Shown here one piece after another: positions 25,856 through 33,956 of a stretch of DNA of 64,000 bases; positions within the stretch are counted from its first letter, which is position 1, and each line of letters starts with the position of its first letter. This DNA is from Bacillus cabrialesii (lineage in GTDB: Bacteria; Bacillota; Bacilli; Bacillales; Bacillaceae): positions 370,001 through 434,000 of the forward strand of contig NZ_CP096889.1 in NCBI RefSeq assembly GCF_004124315.2, in the 5' to 3' direction. The notes below the pieces were generated by a model. It was not told the DNA's origin, did no database searches, and saw only the letters and a program-made list of their open reading frames with translations. A program made the position numbers and the translations under genes.

Positions 25856-26278
25856 ATGAAAATGGATTTCATAGCTAAACTAAATCAGCAGTGGACAGAT
25901 ATATATTATTTACTCCATTACAAACATAAAGATAATATTTCCCACCAGGCAATACGGCTTATGCAGCATATTGAAAAGCAAGGCGAAGCAACAATAGGGG
26001 CTTTGGCTGAATATTTGTGTGTCACTCACAATACAGCGTCAGAGCATACTAAACGTTTAATTCAAAAGGGATTTGTAGCTAAACGGCGAAGTCAGCAGGA
26101 TGAACGAAAGGTATTAGTTTTCTTAACACAAGAAGGAAGATCTATTCTTGAACAGCATACACAGCTAGATAAAGAGAAATTAAAAGAAATAATTGAACGA
26201 ATGAGCGCATCAGAAAAGGAAATCCTTGAACAGGCGTTTGAACTTTTAAGTAAGGAAGCTAAACAATGGCAGTTTTAA
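25856..26278 (+). CDS. MarR-family transcriptional regulator
   Basis: The 140-residue winged-helix regulator has a recognition-helix region (ALAEYLCVTHNTASEHTKRL near residues 50-69) and a wing (RRSQQDERKVLVFLT near 77-91). A second ATG at 25862 is better spaced from the AAGGTG site, so the first two residues are uncertain. Its last 13 bases overlap the next gene, implying translational coupling, and a perfect palindrome lies over its promoter. I do not recall this gene between yckD and bglC in strain 168; together with the AT-rich codons this suggests acquisition by transfer. Confidence 0.88.
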   Translation: MKMDFIAKLNQQWTDIYYLLHYKHKDNISHQAIRLMQHIEKQGEATIGALAEYLCVTHNTASEHTKRLIQKGFVAKRRSQQDERKVLVFLTQEGRSILEQHTQLDKEKLKEIIERMSASEKEILEQAFELLSKEAKQWQF

Positions 26279-26607
26279 GCAAAATAATCATTTCTGCTTT
26301 GATTATCGGTTTTGTCACTGAAATATCAAAAAGGAATCCGACCTATGGGGGAATCATTGCTGCTTTGCCCCTGGTCAGCTTATTAAGTCTTTGTTGGATG
26401 CAAATACAGGGTGAAAAAACAGCTCAATTAAGTCAATTTGCATCTGGTGTGCTGACAGGAATCCCTGCTACAGTTTGTTTACTGGCTATTTTGGCGTTTT
26501 TGCTGAAAATTCATGTGCCGTTCTGGTTAGCGTTATGCGCTGGAATACTAGGATGGGTTGTGTTTTTATGGATGCAGAAGTTTTTTCTCAATATATTATG
26601 TAACTGA
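26266..26607 (+). CDS. DUF3147-family small membrane protein
   Basis: The 113-residue protein is nearly all hydrophobic, with four predicted helices (about residues 3-20, 28-46, 55-80 and 85-108). The motif NPTYGGIIAALPLVSLLSLCW is typical of DUF3147 proteins. The ATG lies inside the MarR gene's last codons (13-base overlap). It probably sits in the cytoplasmic membrane; function unknown. It may be the effector controlled by the MarR protein, for example a small efflux component, but this is inference. Confidence 0.82.
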   Translation: MAVLSKIIISALIIGFVTEISKRNPTYGGIIAALPLVSLLSLCWMQIQGEKTAQLSQFASGVLTGIPATVCLLAILAFLLKIHVPFWLALCAGILGWVVFLWMQKFFLNILCN

Positions 26608-26626
26608 GTCATAGAAAGGAGATGCT

Positions 26627-27355
26627 ATGTTTTTAAAAAAGGTTACCCTTCTTCGAGATAAGATTTCGGACTTTGACAAATTTCCTTTTTCTATCCCGGC
26701 TATAAGCCAGTTAAATGAAATTTTATTTACTAGCCAAGTGACTTTTTTTGTAGGAGAAAATGGATCTGGCAAATCTACTTTGCTTGAAGCCATAGCAGAT
26801 AAGTGTGAATTCAATACAGCGGGCGGAAGCCGAAATAATGTCTATGAATTACGAGAGTCAGATTCCCATTTAGGAGATTACATACGTTTATCTTGGCTCC
26901 CAAAGGTAGCAAATGGCTTCTTCTTAAGAGCTGAATCGTTTTATCATCTTTCTCTTCATCTGGATGAGATGGAATTGGATGCTCCGCAGCCATACCGCTC
27001 TTATGGAGGGAGGCCGCTGCACAAGCAATCACATGGAGAGTCCTTTATGTCTCTATTCCGTCATCGGTTTAAAGAAAAAGCGATTTATCTTTTAGATGAA
27101 CCAGAAGCGGCACTTTCTCCAGCCAGGCAGCTGGCTTTTTTGAGAGTTATACATGATTTGGTGAGGGGTGGAAATGTCCAGATGATCATTGCGACTCACT
27201 CTCCGATCCTGCTGGGCTATCCTAATGCTAATATTTTAAGCTTTGATGGTGGAAGAATACATCATACAGAATATGAGGATACAGAACATGTTCAATTAAC
27301 ACGATATTTTCTTGGACAAAGAGAAAAAATATTGGCTGAGCTGTTCCGTGACTAA
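26627..27355 (+). CDS. Stand-alone AAA/ABC-type ATPase
   Basis: The 242-residue soluble P-loop ATPase has Walker A VGENGSGKSTLL near residue 43, a degenerate ABC signature SHGESF near 137, Walker B IYLLDEPEAAL near 152 and an H-loop IIATHSPIL near 190. It resembles the predicted ATPases of COG3910 (AAA_21-like), which are neither transporter subunits nor full SMC proteins. It starts 19 bases after the DUF3147 gene with AAAGGAG, so all three form one operon. No terminator is visible before bglC. Function unknown. Confidence 0.85.
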   Translation: MFLKKVTLLRDKISDFDKFPFSIPAISQLNEILFTSQVTFFVGENGSGKSTLLEAIADKCEFNTAGGSRNNVYELRESDSHLGDYIRLSWLPKVANGFFLRAESFYHLSLHLDEMELDAPQPYRSYGGRPLHKQSHGESFMSLFRHRFKEKAIYLLDEPEAALSPARQLAFLRVIHDLVRGGNVQMIIATHSPILLGYPNANILSFDGGRIHHTEYEDTEHVQLTRYFLGQREKILAELFRD

Positions 27356-27366
27356 TATCGAGTTGA

Positions 27367-27384
27367 TATGAAACGCGTTTCATA
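27367..27384. promoter_or_regulatory. Perfect 18-bp palindrome upstream of bglC
   Basis: TATGAAACGCGTTTCATA is fully palindromic. It resembles a cre site (TGWAANCGNTNWCA) but has GC instead of CG at its centre, so binding by CcpA is doubtful. It lies 44 bases before the bglC ATG, overlapping the likely -35 region if TATGAT at 27388 is the -10. Confidence 0.7.
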
Positions 27385-27427
27385 GCCTATGATAGGTTTA
27401 TCAAATTATTCAGGAGTGATAAACGCT

Positions 27428-28861
27428 ATGATCCACCAGCATCCAGAATCTTTTCCGAAACATTTTTTGTGGGGCTCTGCTTCTGCAGCGTACCAGATTG
27501 AAGGCGCTTGGAACGAAGATGGCAAAGGCCCTTCTGTATGGGATGTGTTTACGAAAATACCGGGCAAAACGTTTAAAGGAACGAACGGCGATATTGCGGT
27601 TGACCATTACCACCGTTATAAAGAAGATGTCGCTTTGATGGCTGAGATGGGCTTAAAAGCGTATCGATTTTCCGTCAGCTGGCCGCGGATTTTCCCATGT
27701 GGCAAAGGCGAGATCAACGAAGCAGGTCTTGGGTTTTACGATAATCTGATCGATGAATTACTTTCTCATAACATCGAGCCGGTTCTGACTTTATATCACT
27801 GGGATCTGCCTCAGGCGCTTATGGACGAGTATGGCGGCTTTGAATCAAGAAACATCATAGAAGATTTTAATAATTACTGTATTACTCTTTATAAGCGTTT
27901 TGGTGATAGAGTGAAATATTGGGTTACATTAAACGAACAGAACTACAATTTTAATCACGGCTTTATTACAGCCATGCATCCGCCTGGAGTGAAAGACAGA
28001 AAGCGATTTTATGAAGCAAACCATATTGCGTTTCTGGCTAATGCGAAAGCCATTGAATCTTTTAGAGAATATGTGCCTGAAGGCAAAATCGGTCCAAGCT
28101 TTGCTTATTCTCCGGCATACCCCTTATCCAGCCATCCAGAGGATATACTGGCATTTGAAAACGCTGAAGAGTTTATGAACAATTGGTGGCTTGATATGTA
28201 TTGCTGGGGAACCTACCCGCAAATTCCTTTCCGTTATCTCGAAAAACAAGGGTGGGCGCCGACAATCGAAACGGGAGATATGGAGCTGCTCGCCAAAGGA
28301 AAGCCTGATTTTGTAGGTGTTAATTATTATCAGACGATCACCTACGAACGAAATCCGCTTGATGGTGTGTCGGAAGGGAAAATGAATACGACAGGCCAAA
28401 AGGGGACCAACCAGGAAACAGGGATACCCGGAGTGTTCAAAACGAAAAAAAATCCGCACCTGACAACGAGCAACTGGGATTGGACAATTGACCCAATTGG
28501 ATTGCGTAGCGGTCTTCGCCGAATTACAAGCCGCTACCAGCTTCCAGTGTTTATAACAGAAAACGGTTTAGGCGAATTTGATAAAGTTGAGGACGGCACT
28601 GTTCAGGATGATTATCGAATTGATTATTTGCGTTCGCATCTTGAGCAATGCAGACAAGCCATTAGCGACGGTGTCGATTTGATCGGATATTGCAGCTGGT
28701 CGTTTACTGATCTGTTAAGCTGGCTGAACGGCTACCAAAAACGATACGGATTTGTATATGTCAATCGCGATGAAGAAAATACACATGATTTAAAACGCTT
28801 AAAGAAAAAAAGCTTTTATTGGTATCAGGATGTAATCAAGACGAACGGAGAAAGTTTATAA
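27428..28861 (+). CDS. bglC: Aryl-phospho-beta-glucosidase (GH1)
   Basis: A glycoside hydrolase family 1 enzyme, probably cleaving 6-phospho-beta-glucosides after PTS uptake. Signatures are the N-terminal FLWGSASAAYQIEGAW, the acid/base Glu in VTLNEQNYN near residue 170 and the nucleophile Glu in ITENGLG near 378. The longest frame begins at 27389, but AGGAG at 27412-27416 serves ATG 27428, giving 477 residues as I recall for BglC/YckE. No PTS gene is adjacent. The palindrome upstream suggests local control. Confidence 0.94.
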   Translation: MIHQHPESFPKHFLWGSASAAYQIEGAWNEDGKGPSVWDVFTKIPGKTFKGTNGDIAVDHYHRYKEDVALMAEMGLKAYRFSVSWPRIFPCGKGEINEAGLGFYDNLIDELLSHNIEPVLTLYHWDLPQALMDEYGGFESRNIIEDFNNYCITLYKRFGDRVKYWVTLNEQNYNFNHGFITAMHPPGVKDRKRFYEANHIAFLANAKAIESFREYVPEGKIGPSFAYSPAYPLSSHPEDILAFENAEEFMNNWWLDMYCWGTYPQIPFRYLEKQGWAPTIETGDMELLAKGKPDFVGVNYYQTITYERNPLDGVSEGKMNTTGQKGTNQETGIPGVFKTKKNPHLTTSNWDWTIDPIGLRSGLRRITSRYQLPVFITENGLGEFDKVEDGTVQDDYRIDYLRSHLEQCRQAISDGVDLIGYCSWSFTDLLSWLNGYQKRYGFVYVNRDEENTHDLKRLKKKSFYWYQDVIKTNGESL

Positions 28862-28863
28862 AG

Positions 28864-28895
28864 AGCCCCTGAGAGTTATTCTCTCAGGGCTTTTT
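28864..28895. terminator. Bidirectional terminator bglC / nin
   Basis: Stem AGCCCCTGAGAG / CTCTCAGGGCT (one bulged C) with loop TTATT and a T-run; the convergent nin gene ends 3 bases beyond it. Confidence 0.88.
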
Positions 28896-28897
28896 CA

Positions 28898-29296
28898 TTA
28901 CACAGAAACAGCATCAATAATATAAGTGTCTGCGTGAAGATCTGACATTTCAGCCGGCACAGTCCAGCATGTCAATTGATAGTCTCCTTTAGGAAGATCA
29001 AAGGAAAGTCTTTTAGACATAATGCTTTCAATTTCAATTCCGTTTTCTGTGACATGAAAAGGAACAGTCACTTTTTTTTCGTAGGAGTTTACAGTTTCTG
29101 AACTGTTCAGGCGCAAAAGAATAAAGGCCTTTGCATTTCTCTGTGCTTCAAACGAAATCGCTCCGTCGGCCGCAGCATATCCTTTTTCAATCGCTTCGTC
29201 AGTCCAATCCATTACAGGAGGTGCGGAATCCTTTTGAAATACAGTAAATTGATGATATGAAATCGACAGTTCTTGCGGCTTCCATGACTTGATCAA
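28898..29296 (-). CDS. nin: Inhibitor of the competence nuclease NucA
   Basis: The 132-residue cytoplasmic protein corresponds to Nin (ComJ) of B. subtilis, which binds and inhibits NucA. No signal peptide. It starts at TTG with a strong GGAGG 9 bases upstream. It follows nucA by 26 bases on the same strand, a nuclease-inhibitor pair expressed in competence. Confidence 0.92.
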   Translation of the reverse strand: MIKSWKPQELSISYHQFTVFQKDSAPPVMDWTDEAIEKGYAAADGAISFEAQRNAKAFILLRLNSSETVNSYEKKVTVPFHVTENGIEIESIMSKRLSFDLPKGDYQLTCWTVPAEMSDLHADTYIIDAVSV

Positions 29297-29322
29297 TGTG
29301 CTGTTCCTCCTCTGTTAACTGT

Positions 29323-29760
29323 TTATTGAATGGTGAATAAAACCTTTGTGCCGTCTGGATAATCGGTCAGCTGATGCCCGACCCAGGAGCCTGCGCCGCG
29401 GTTGTCAGCGGGAGAAATATATTCTACAGAAGCCCCCTCGCCGCCTTCTTTGCACATGGCCATTGGCCATTCATCTCTGTCATACCCCGTTTTTGACGGT
29501 ACGTCTTTTAATGATTGCTCGCGGCGTTCCTCAGCTCCGTCTCTGTCAATGGTGCACACATCTGAGTGCCCCTCATTTATCGCATCCTTAATATGTTTGG
29601 CCGTTTCAGGATAACGGTCAGAAGGGAAGGCGATTGTTTCATCATATTCTTTAGTTTGAGACGTTTTTTGATCAGCTGAGAAAAAGTCTCCCTTTATCAG
29701 GCCGATTGTTGCAGCTGCTATGACGGCGATGACGAGAAGTATCGTTTTTATGATGTCCAT
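29323..29760 (-). CDS. nucA: Membrane-anchored DNA-entry nuclease NucA
   Basis: Cleaves bound DNA at the cell surface during transformation. A single N-terminal helix (about residues 3-22) anchors the protein outside; the nuclease domain contains the DRDEWPMAMCKEGG segment near residue 95 and DNRGAGSWVG near 120, the NucA/NucB-type catalytic region. A GTG four codons upstream (29772) overlaps the ribosome site, so ATG 29760 with GGGAGGTGA upstream is preferred (145 residues). ComK-type boxes lie upstream. Confidence 0.92.
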   Translation of the reverse strand: MDIIKTILLVIAVIAAATIGLIKGDFFSADQKTSQTKEYDETIAFPSDRYPETAKHIKDAINEGHSDVCTIDRDGAEERREQSLKDVPSKTGYDRDEWPMAMCKEGGEGASVEYISPADNRGAGSWVGHQLTDYPDGTKVLFTIQ

Positions 29761-29840
29761 CGTGATGTTCACCTCCCGCTTTTTAGCAACTTTAAAACTG
29801 ACCCAAGAGTAATCCAGAAAGCGTTTGGTGTAAAGATTAA

Positions 29841-29884
29841 AATTTTATGTTTTGCACTCAGTTTATTGCTGAAATCGTAATTTT
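29841..29884 (-). promoter_or_regulatory. Probable ComK box pair upstream of nucA
   Basis: AAAT-N5-TTTT (29872-29884) is separated by 18 bases from AATT-N5-TTTT (29841-29853). The ComK consensus is two AAAA-N5-TTTT boxes 8, 18 or 31 bases apart, so the spacing fits and each box has one or two mismatches. nucA is a known ComK target in B. subtilis. Confidence 0.55.
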
Positions 29885-29946
29885 AGCAGATCGAAATATT
29901 TATTTTCAGTAAAATACCATTGTCAATTTACAATAATGATAATGAG

Positions 29947-31671
29947 TCATCGGCTGTTTTCGGGTTGATCAATCATTTTAAATTGGCTTATGATACCGGT
30001 AAGCTCCTCGGCTAATTGAGATAGCGTTTCAGAAGCTGCAGTAATCTCTTCCATTGCAGCAAATTGCTCCTCTGTTAATGCTGCCGCTTGCCGTGTATTT
30101 TCTGTAGACTCTTTAATGTCGGCTGTATTGGCTGTAAAGGATTCGTTTATTTGATGTGCACTTTCTGAAATGTTAGATACAGATGCTGATAGATCACTGA
30201 TCTCGACACTGATTTCACCTGTTGCGGCTGCAATTTCCTTAAATGCATTTCTGGTGCGCTGGATCATGCTGACACCTTCCGCAGCCTCTGTTTTCACATG
30301 CTCAATAGATCTTGCTGATTTGTCCATATCATTTTGTGTTTCTGCGATCAGTTTTGAAATCTGTCCCGCAGACTGCTGAGATTCTTCCGCTAATTTACGT
30401 ACTTCATCAGCAACAACAGCAAAGCCTTTGCCATGTTCACCTGCTCTGGCAGCTTCAATCGCTGCATTCAGAGCAAGCAAGTTTGTCTGATCGGCAATTT
30501 GGGTGATGACGGATAAGATTTGCTCAATTTGTTTAGAGCGGCCGTCCAGCTGCTGTATGATTTCTCCGCTTTTCTGGATCGAATCGTGAATCGCGTCCAT
30601 TTGTGCCTGTACATCTGAAATTTCTTTTTGCCCAATGTCGGCTTTTGATTGTGCAAGCTGTCCTTTGTCAGCAATAGCAGCAGTATTAGAAGATATATCC
30701 CGGATGTCTGCTGAAGCTTGTTTTAATGAGCTTTCACTGTTTTCAATTCTAGTGATCTGATGCTGGGCACCATTTGCAATCTGCTGTACAGCTTCTGTAA
30801 TCTTTTCTGAAGCTTGATTTGTCTCTTCTGCTCCCGCTGATAGCTGCTGAGAGGCTGACGCAAGCTGAAGCGCTGATTGCTGTACGGTTTGGATGGTATC
30901 GTTCAGTTTTATTCTCATTTTATTGTAATAGACGCTGAGTTCTGATAGCTCGTCACCGGATTTGTCTGACACCTCTATTGTCATATCTCCGTTTCCGGCA
31001 CTTTCAAAGGCGCGTTTTAAAGCGTTCAGCCGCTTATTGATTCTCTTGGTGAAAAGCAGGACGAGGATGACTGATACAATGATAACGATAACAAGAACGA
31101 TAGCGAATTGAGTGAAGAGTGATTGCGTTAGTGATGCTAAAATGCTTTGATTGGCTCCGGTATACAGCATCCCGATGATGTCACCGTTTTTATCTTTTAA
31201 AGGCATGTATGCCGTCTGATAAGAAGAACCTGCCACGTCTGCTTGTCCGTAGAATCGTTTTCCGCTCTTTAAAACAGCGTCAGTAACTTCAGAAGAAGCC
31301 TGGGTGCCAACAGCTCTTTCTCCGTTTTTCATGACATTGGTTGCAACACGAGTATCCTGTTGGAAAATGGTTACGGTATCACCTGTTTTTTTGCCAAGCA
31401 AATCAACGATGTCTTCATTTCCGTTGATTTGTGTCTGTCCTTTATATAGCTTATTGTTTTTGATCTGCCAGTCCCCTGACATGACACCATCAATATAAGC
31501 GCTGCTTAAAGCGAGATCGCCCTTCGCTTTTTCAGTTGCCATTTGTTTCATGCTTTCTGTAATTTCCTTAAGCATCACAGTGCCGACTGAAGCTGAAAAC
31601 AAAAGAATAATTACGAAAACCAGGCAAAGAATTTTTGTTCCTAGTTTAAGCTTTAGTTGTTTTATCAACAT
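29947..31671 (-). CDS. tlpC: Methyl-accepting chemotaxis protein TlpC
   Basis: The 574-residue chemoreceptor has a membrane helix at about 14-34, an extracellular sensor domain of single-Cache type (about 35-187), a second helix (about 188-211), a HAMP domain (about 212-265) and a long coiled-coil signalling domain. The invariant hairpin tip, EAARAGEHGKGFAVVA, lies near residue 410. Ligand unknown. AAAAAGGAGGAG precedes the ATG. It runs in the same direction as nucA, upstream of it. Confidence 0.94.
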   Translation of the reverse strand: MLIKQLKLKLGTKILCLVFVIILLFSASVGTVMLKEITESMKQMATEKAKGDLALSSAYIDGVMSGDWQIKNNKLYKGQTQINGNEDIVDLLGKKTGDTVTIFQQDTRVATNVMKNGERAVGTQASSEVTDAVLKSGKRFYGQADVAGSSYQTAYMPLKDKNGDIIGMLYTGANQSILASLTQSLFTQFAIVLVIVIIVSVILVLLFTKRINKRLNALKRAFESAGNGDMTIEVSDKSGDELSELSVYYNKMRIKLNDTIQTVQQSALQLASASQQLSAGAEETNQASEKITEAVQQIANGAQHQITRIENSESSLKQASADIRDISSNTAAIADKGQLAQSKADIGQKEISDVQAQMDAIHDSIQKSGEIIQQLDGRSKQIEQILSVITQIADQTNLLALNAAIEAARAGEHGKGFAVVADEVRKLAEESQQSAGQISKLIAETQNDMDKSARSIEHVKTEAAEGVSMIQRTRNAFKEIAAATGEISVEISDLSASVSNISESAHQINESFTANTADIKESTENTRQAAALTEEQFAAMEEITAASETLSQLAEELTGIISQFKMIDQPENSR

Positions 31672-31741
31672 AACTCCTCCTTTTTATGATTTGCGGGTCA
31701 TATTACTTATCGGGTTTTTGGGATTAAAGTTTTATTTAGAG

Positions 31742-31774
31742 CATAATAAAACCGGCCTGATCTTCAGGCCGGTT
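31742..31774 (-). terminator. Terminator after hxlB
   Basis: Perfect 11-base arms (AACCGGCCTGA / TCAGGCCGGTT); on the minus strand followed by TTATTATG after TT, ending the hxlAB operon. Confidence 0.88.
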
Positions 31775-31782
31775 GTGTGACG

Positions 31783-32340
31783 CTATTCAAGGTTTGCGTG
31801 GTGAGTAAACATGGTTTCAGAATCGAGCCCTTTTTTCTCCATGAGTTTTAAAATCACTGCGTCATAGAACAGCAGCAACGTTTGCTCAAATAATGATCCC
31901 ATTGGCTGTATGGTTTTATGGCTTCCGTTTGACTGGTCTTTAGGAGAACCAGGCATTTTGACGATGAGATCCGCTTGTTTTCCAATGCTCGAATCCGGAT
32001 TAATGGTTAAAGCGGCAACGATTCCGTGTAAGCTTTTTGCTTTTGCCGCTGTATGGATCAGGCTCTTTGTTTCACCTGATCCTGAACCGATAATGACGAG
32101 ATCTCCTTCGCTGAGCGGCGGAGTGAGAATCTCACCGACAATATGGGCGTTGAAGCCCATGTGCATCAATCTCATCGCGAAGGATTTTGCCATTAGGCCA
32201 GACCGCCCCGCGCCAGCAGTGAAAATTTGATTGGATGAAAGAATGTGATCGGCAAGCTGGTCAGCTTCTTCATCAGAAATATAAGCCGCTGAACGGTGTA
32301 ACTCATTGAGAATTTCCGTTACGTATTCAGTCGTTTTCAT
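31783..32340 (-). CDS. hxlB: 6-phospho-3-hexuloisomerase
   Basis: The 185-residue SIS-domain isomerase converts hexulose-6-phosphate to fructose-6-phosphate, the second step of the ribulose-monophosphate route that fixes formaldehyde. Signatures are the phosphosugar-binding AGAGRSGLMAKSFAMRL near residue 42 and GSGSGETKS near 85. It starts 5 bases after the hxlA stop and ends at a strong terminator. Confidence 0.95.
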   Translation of the reverse strand: MKTTEYVTEILNELHRSAAYISDEEADQLADHILSSNQIFTAGAGRSGLMAKSFAMRLMHMGFNAHIVGEILTPPLSEGDLVIIGSGSGETKSLIHTAAKAKSLHGIVAALTINPDSSIGKQADLIVKMPGSPKDQSNGSHKTIQPMGSLFEQTLLLFYDAVILKLMEKKGLDSETMFTHHANLE

Positions 32341-32345
32341 ATGAT

Positions 32346-32978
32346 TTATCCTTGGGCAATAAGCTGTTTCATTTTTGAAGCTGTTTCTGCTTTGTCGGCT
32401 GCGCTTGTAATTCCGCCTCCAACAATGACAAGGTCAGGATTTTGCTTGATTACTTCAGGAAGTGTATCAAGTTTGATGCCGCCCGCAATTGCGGTTTTTG
32501 CGTTTTTTACGGTATTTTTGATTGTCGTTAATTCTTCAAAAGAGTTTTTGCCCTCTGCTTGAAGATCATATCCAGTGTGGACGCAGATGTAGTCAACACC
32601 GAGTGCGTCAATTTCTTTCGCGCGGGATTCAATATCTTTTACGTTAATCATGTCCACTAAGATTTTCTTCTTTTGTTTTTTGGCTTCTTCTACTGCACCT
32701 TTAATCGTGGCGTCGTCTGTAGCCCCTAAAACGGTGATGATGTCAGCGCCCGCTTCCGACGCTTTCATGATTTCGTATCCGCCGGCATCCATGATTTTCA
32801 GGTCTGCCAGAACTTTCAATTGTGGAAACGCTTCTTTTACTTCTTTAACGGCTCTGAGGCCTTCATTAATGACAACCGGTGTTCCGATCTCAACCACGTC
32901 GATGTATTGTTCCACTTCTTTGACGAGCTCGATGGCTTCCGGGATGTTGACGAGGTCTAATGCTAGCTGTAATTCCAT
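32346..32978 (-). CDS. hxlA: 3-hexulose-6-phosphate synthase
   Basis: Condenses formaldehyde with ribulose-5-phosphate, detoxifying formaldehyde. The 210-residue TIM-barrel protein of the OMP-decarboxylase superfamily has the KVLADLKIMDAGGYE active-site strand near residue 60 and IAGGIKLDTLPEV near 165. The longest frame begins at 33014, but ATG 32978 has AAAGGAAGTGG upstream and the barrel starts there. First gene of the hxlAB operon, divergent from hxlR. Confidence 0.95.
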   Translation of the reverse strand: MELQLALDLVNIPEAIELVKEVEQYIDVVEIGTPVVINEGLRAVKEVKEAFPQLKVLADLKIMDAGGYEIMKASEAGADIITVLGATDDATIKGAVEEAKKQKKKILVDMINVKDIESRAKEIDALGVDYICVHTGYDLQAEGKNSFEELTTIKNTVKNAKTAIAGGIKLDTLPEVIKQNPDLVIVGGGITSAADKAETASKMKQLIAQG

Positions 32979-33039
32979 TGTTGATCCACTTCCTTTTTCG
33001 AATTTATTTTTCATTCTATAGGTTCCCTCTTTTGATGAG

Positions 33040-33069
33040 AAGTAGGCACTTTGAAGTCAACTAGTTACT
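33040..33069 (-). promoter_or_regulatory. Possible HxlR-binding repeats upstream of hxlA
   Basis: On the minus strand AGTAACTAGTT (33059-33069) and AGTGCCTACTT (33040-33050) form a direct repeat with 8 of 11 bases shared and a 19-base period. They lie in the 231-base divergent gap where HxlR is known to activate hxlAB in response to formaldehyde. A TATAAT at 33127-33132 on the plus strand may belong to hxlR. Confidence 0.4.
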
Positions 33070-33209
33070 TGGAGGATACTGTGAGGAGGGGCAATCAGAT
33101 TTCTTTCGATTGGTTTTATGAGTGAGTATAATAAAAAGAAGTCTGCAAAAAAGTAAGTAAGTGATGATACGTATTTAACATATAAAAAGTACACTAGGGG
33201 GGATTTCTT

Positions 33210-33572
33210 TTGAGCCGGATGGACGACAAAAGGTTTAATTGTGAGAAAGAATTAACGCTTGCCGTGATCGGCGGTAAATGGAAAATGCTCATTTTGTGGC
33301 ATTTGGGAAAAGAAGGAACAAAACGGTTCAATGAATTAAAAACGCTGATTCCTGATATTACGCAGAAAATCCTCGTGAATCAGTTGAGGGAGCTTGAGCA
33401 GGATTTGATTGTTCATAGGGAAGTGTATCCGGTTGTCCCGCCGAAGGTTGAATATTCCTTGACCCCGCAAGGAGAAAGCCTGATGCCTATTCTTGATGCT
33501 ATGTATGAGTGGGGGAAAGGCTATATGGAATTGATTGATATGGACAAAAACGTCATTAAGGAATCGTTGTAA
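33210..33572 (+). CDS. hxlR: HxlR-type transcriptional activator of hxlAB
   Basis: The 120-residue winged-helix protein is the founding type of the HxlR family: conserved VIGGKWKMLILWHL near residue 20 and the recognition region FNELKTLIPDITQKILVNQL near 45. A Cys near residue 11 (FNCEKEL) is the family's conserved N-terminal cysteine and a probable formaldehyde-sensing residue. It starts at TTG after AGGGGGG and is divergent from hxlA. Activates hxlAB when formaldehyde appears. Confidence 0.94.
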   Translation: MSRMDDKRFNCEKELTLAVIGGKWKMLILWHLGKEGTKRFNELKTLIPDITQKILVNQLRELEQDLIVHREVYPVVPPKVEYSLTPQGESLMPILDAMYEWGKGYMELIDMDKNVIKESL

Positions 33573-33601
33573 GGCGCTCTTCGCAAGGGTGTCTTTTTTT
33601 T
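33571..33601 (+). terminator. Terminator after hxlR
   Basis: An 11-pair hairpin (AAGGCGCTCTT, loop CGC, AAGGGTGTCTT, with some G-U pairs) overlapping the hxlR stop and followed by a run of Ts. Confidence 0.85.
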
Positions 33602-33737
33602 GCCTGTTTTTCGGTTTTTGCGTGGCGATTAGATACATGTAAAGGTTGTAAATGGTTTTCAACAATAAAGGAGATTGAAGGTGACGTCCTGTCTTAAAGA
33701 TTTTTATTTTTCTGTAAATAATGTTTAGTGGAAATTA

Positions 33738-33753
33738 TTGCGGTATGCCGCAA
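33738..33753. promoter_or_regulatory. ComA box 1 of the srfA promoter
   Basis: TTGCGGTATGCCGCAA is a perfect match to TTGCGG-N4-CCGCAA, the binding site of the response regulator ComA, which activates srfA in response to the ComX pheromone. Confidence 0.93.
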
Positions 33754-33780
33754 AAATATCCCAGTAAATAAACTGGAATC

Positions 33781-33796
33781 TTTCGGTATCCCGCAT
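33781..33796. promoter_or_regulatory. ComA box 2 of the srfA promoter
   Basis: TTTCGGTATCCCGCAT, 10 of 12 defined positions of the ComA palindrome, 43 bases (four helical turns) from box 1, the arrangement known for the srfA promoter. Confidence 0.9.
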
Positions 33797-33956
33797 GAAA
33801 CTTTTCACCCATTTTTCGGTGATAAAAACATTTTTTTCATTTAAAGTGAACGATAGAAAGGTAAAAAATATTGAAAACAATGAATAAATAGCCAAAAATG
33901 TTTCCAACTGGGATGAAGGGCTTTGCGGTCTTTATCCGCTTGCGTTAGACGCCGGG

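Noticed and set aside
27367..27384. cre (CcpA) site before bglC
   Set aside because: The palindrome has GC at the centre where cre sites need CG; I report it only as an unidentified palindrome.
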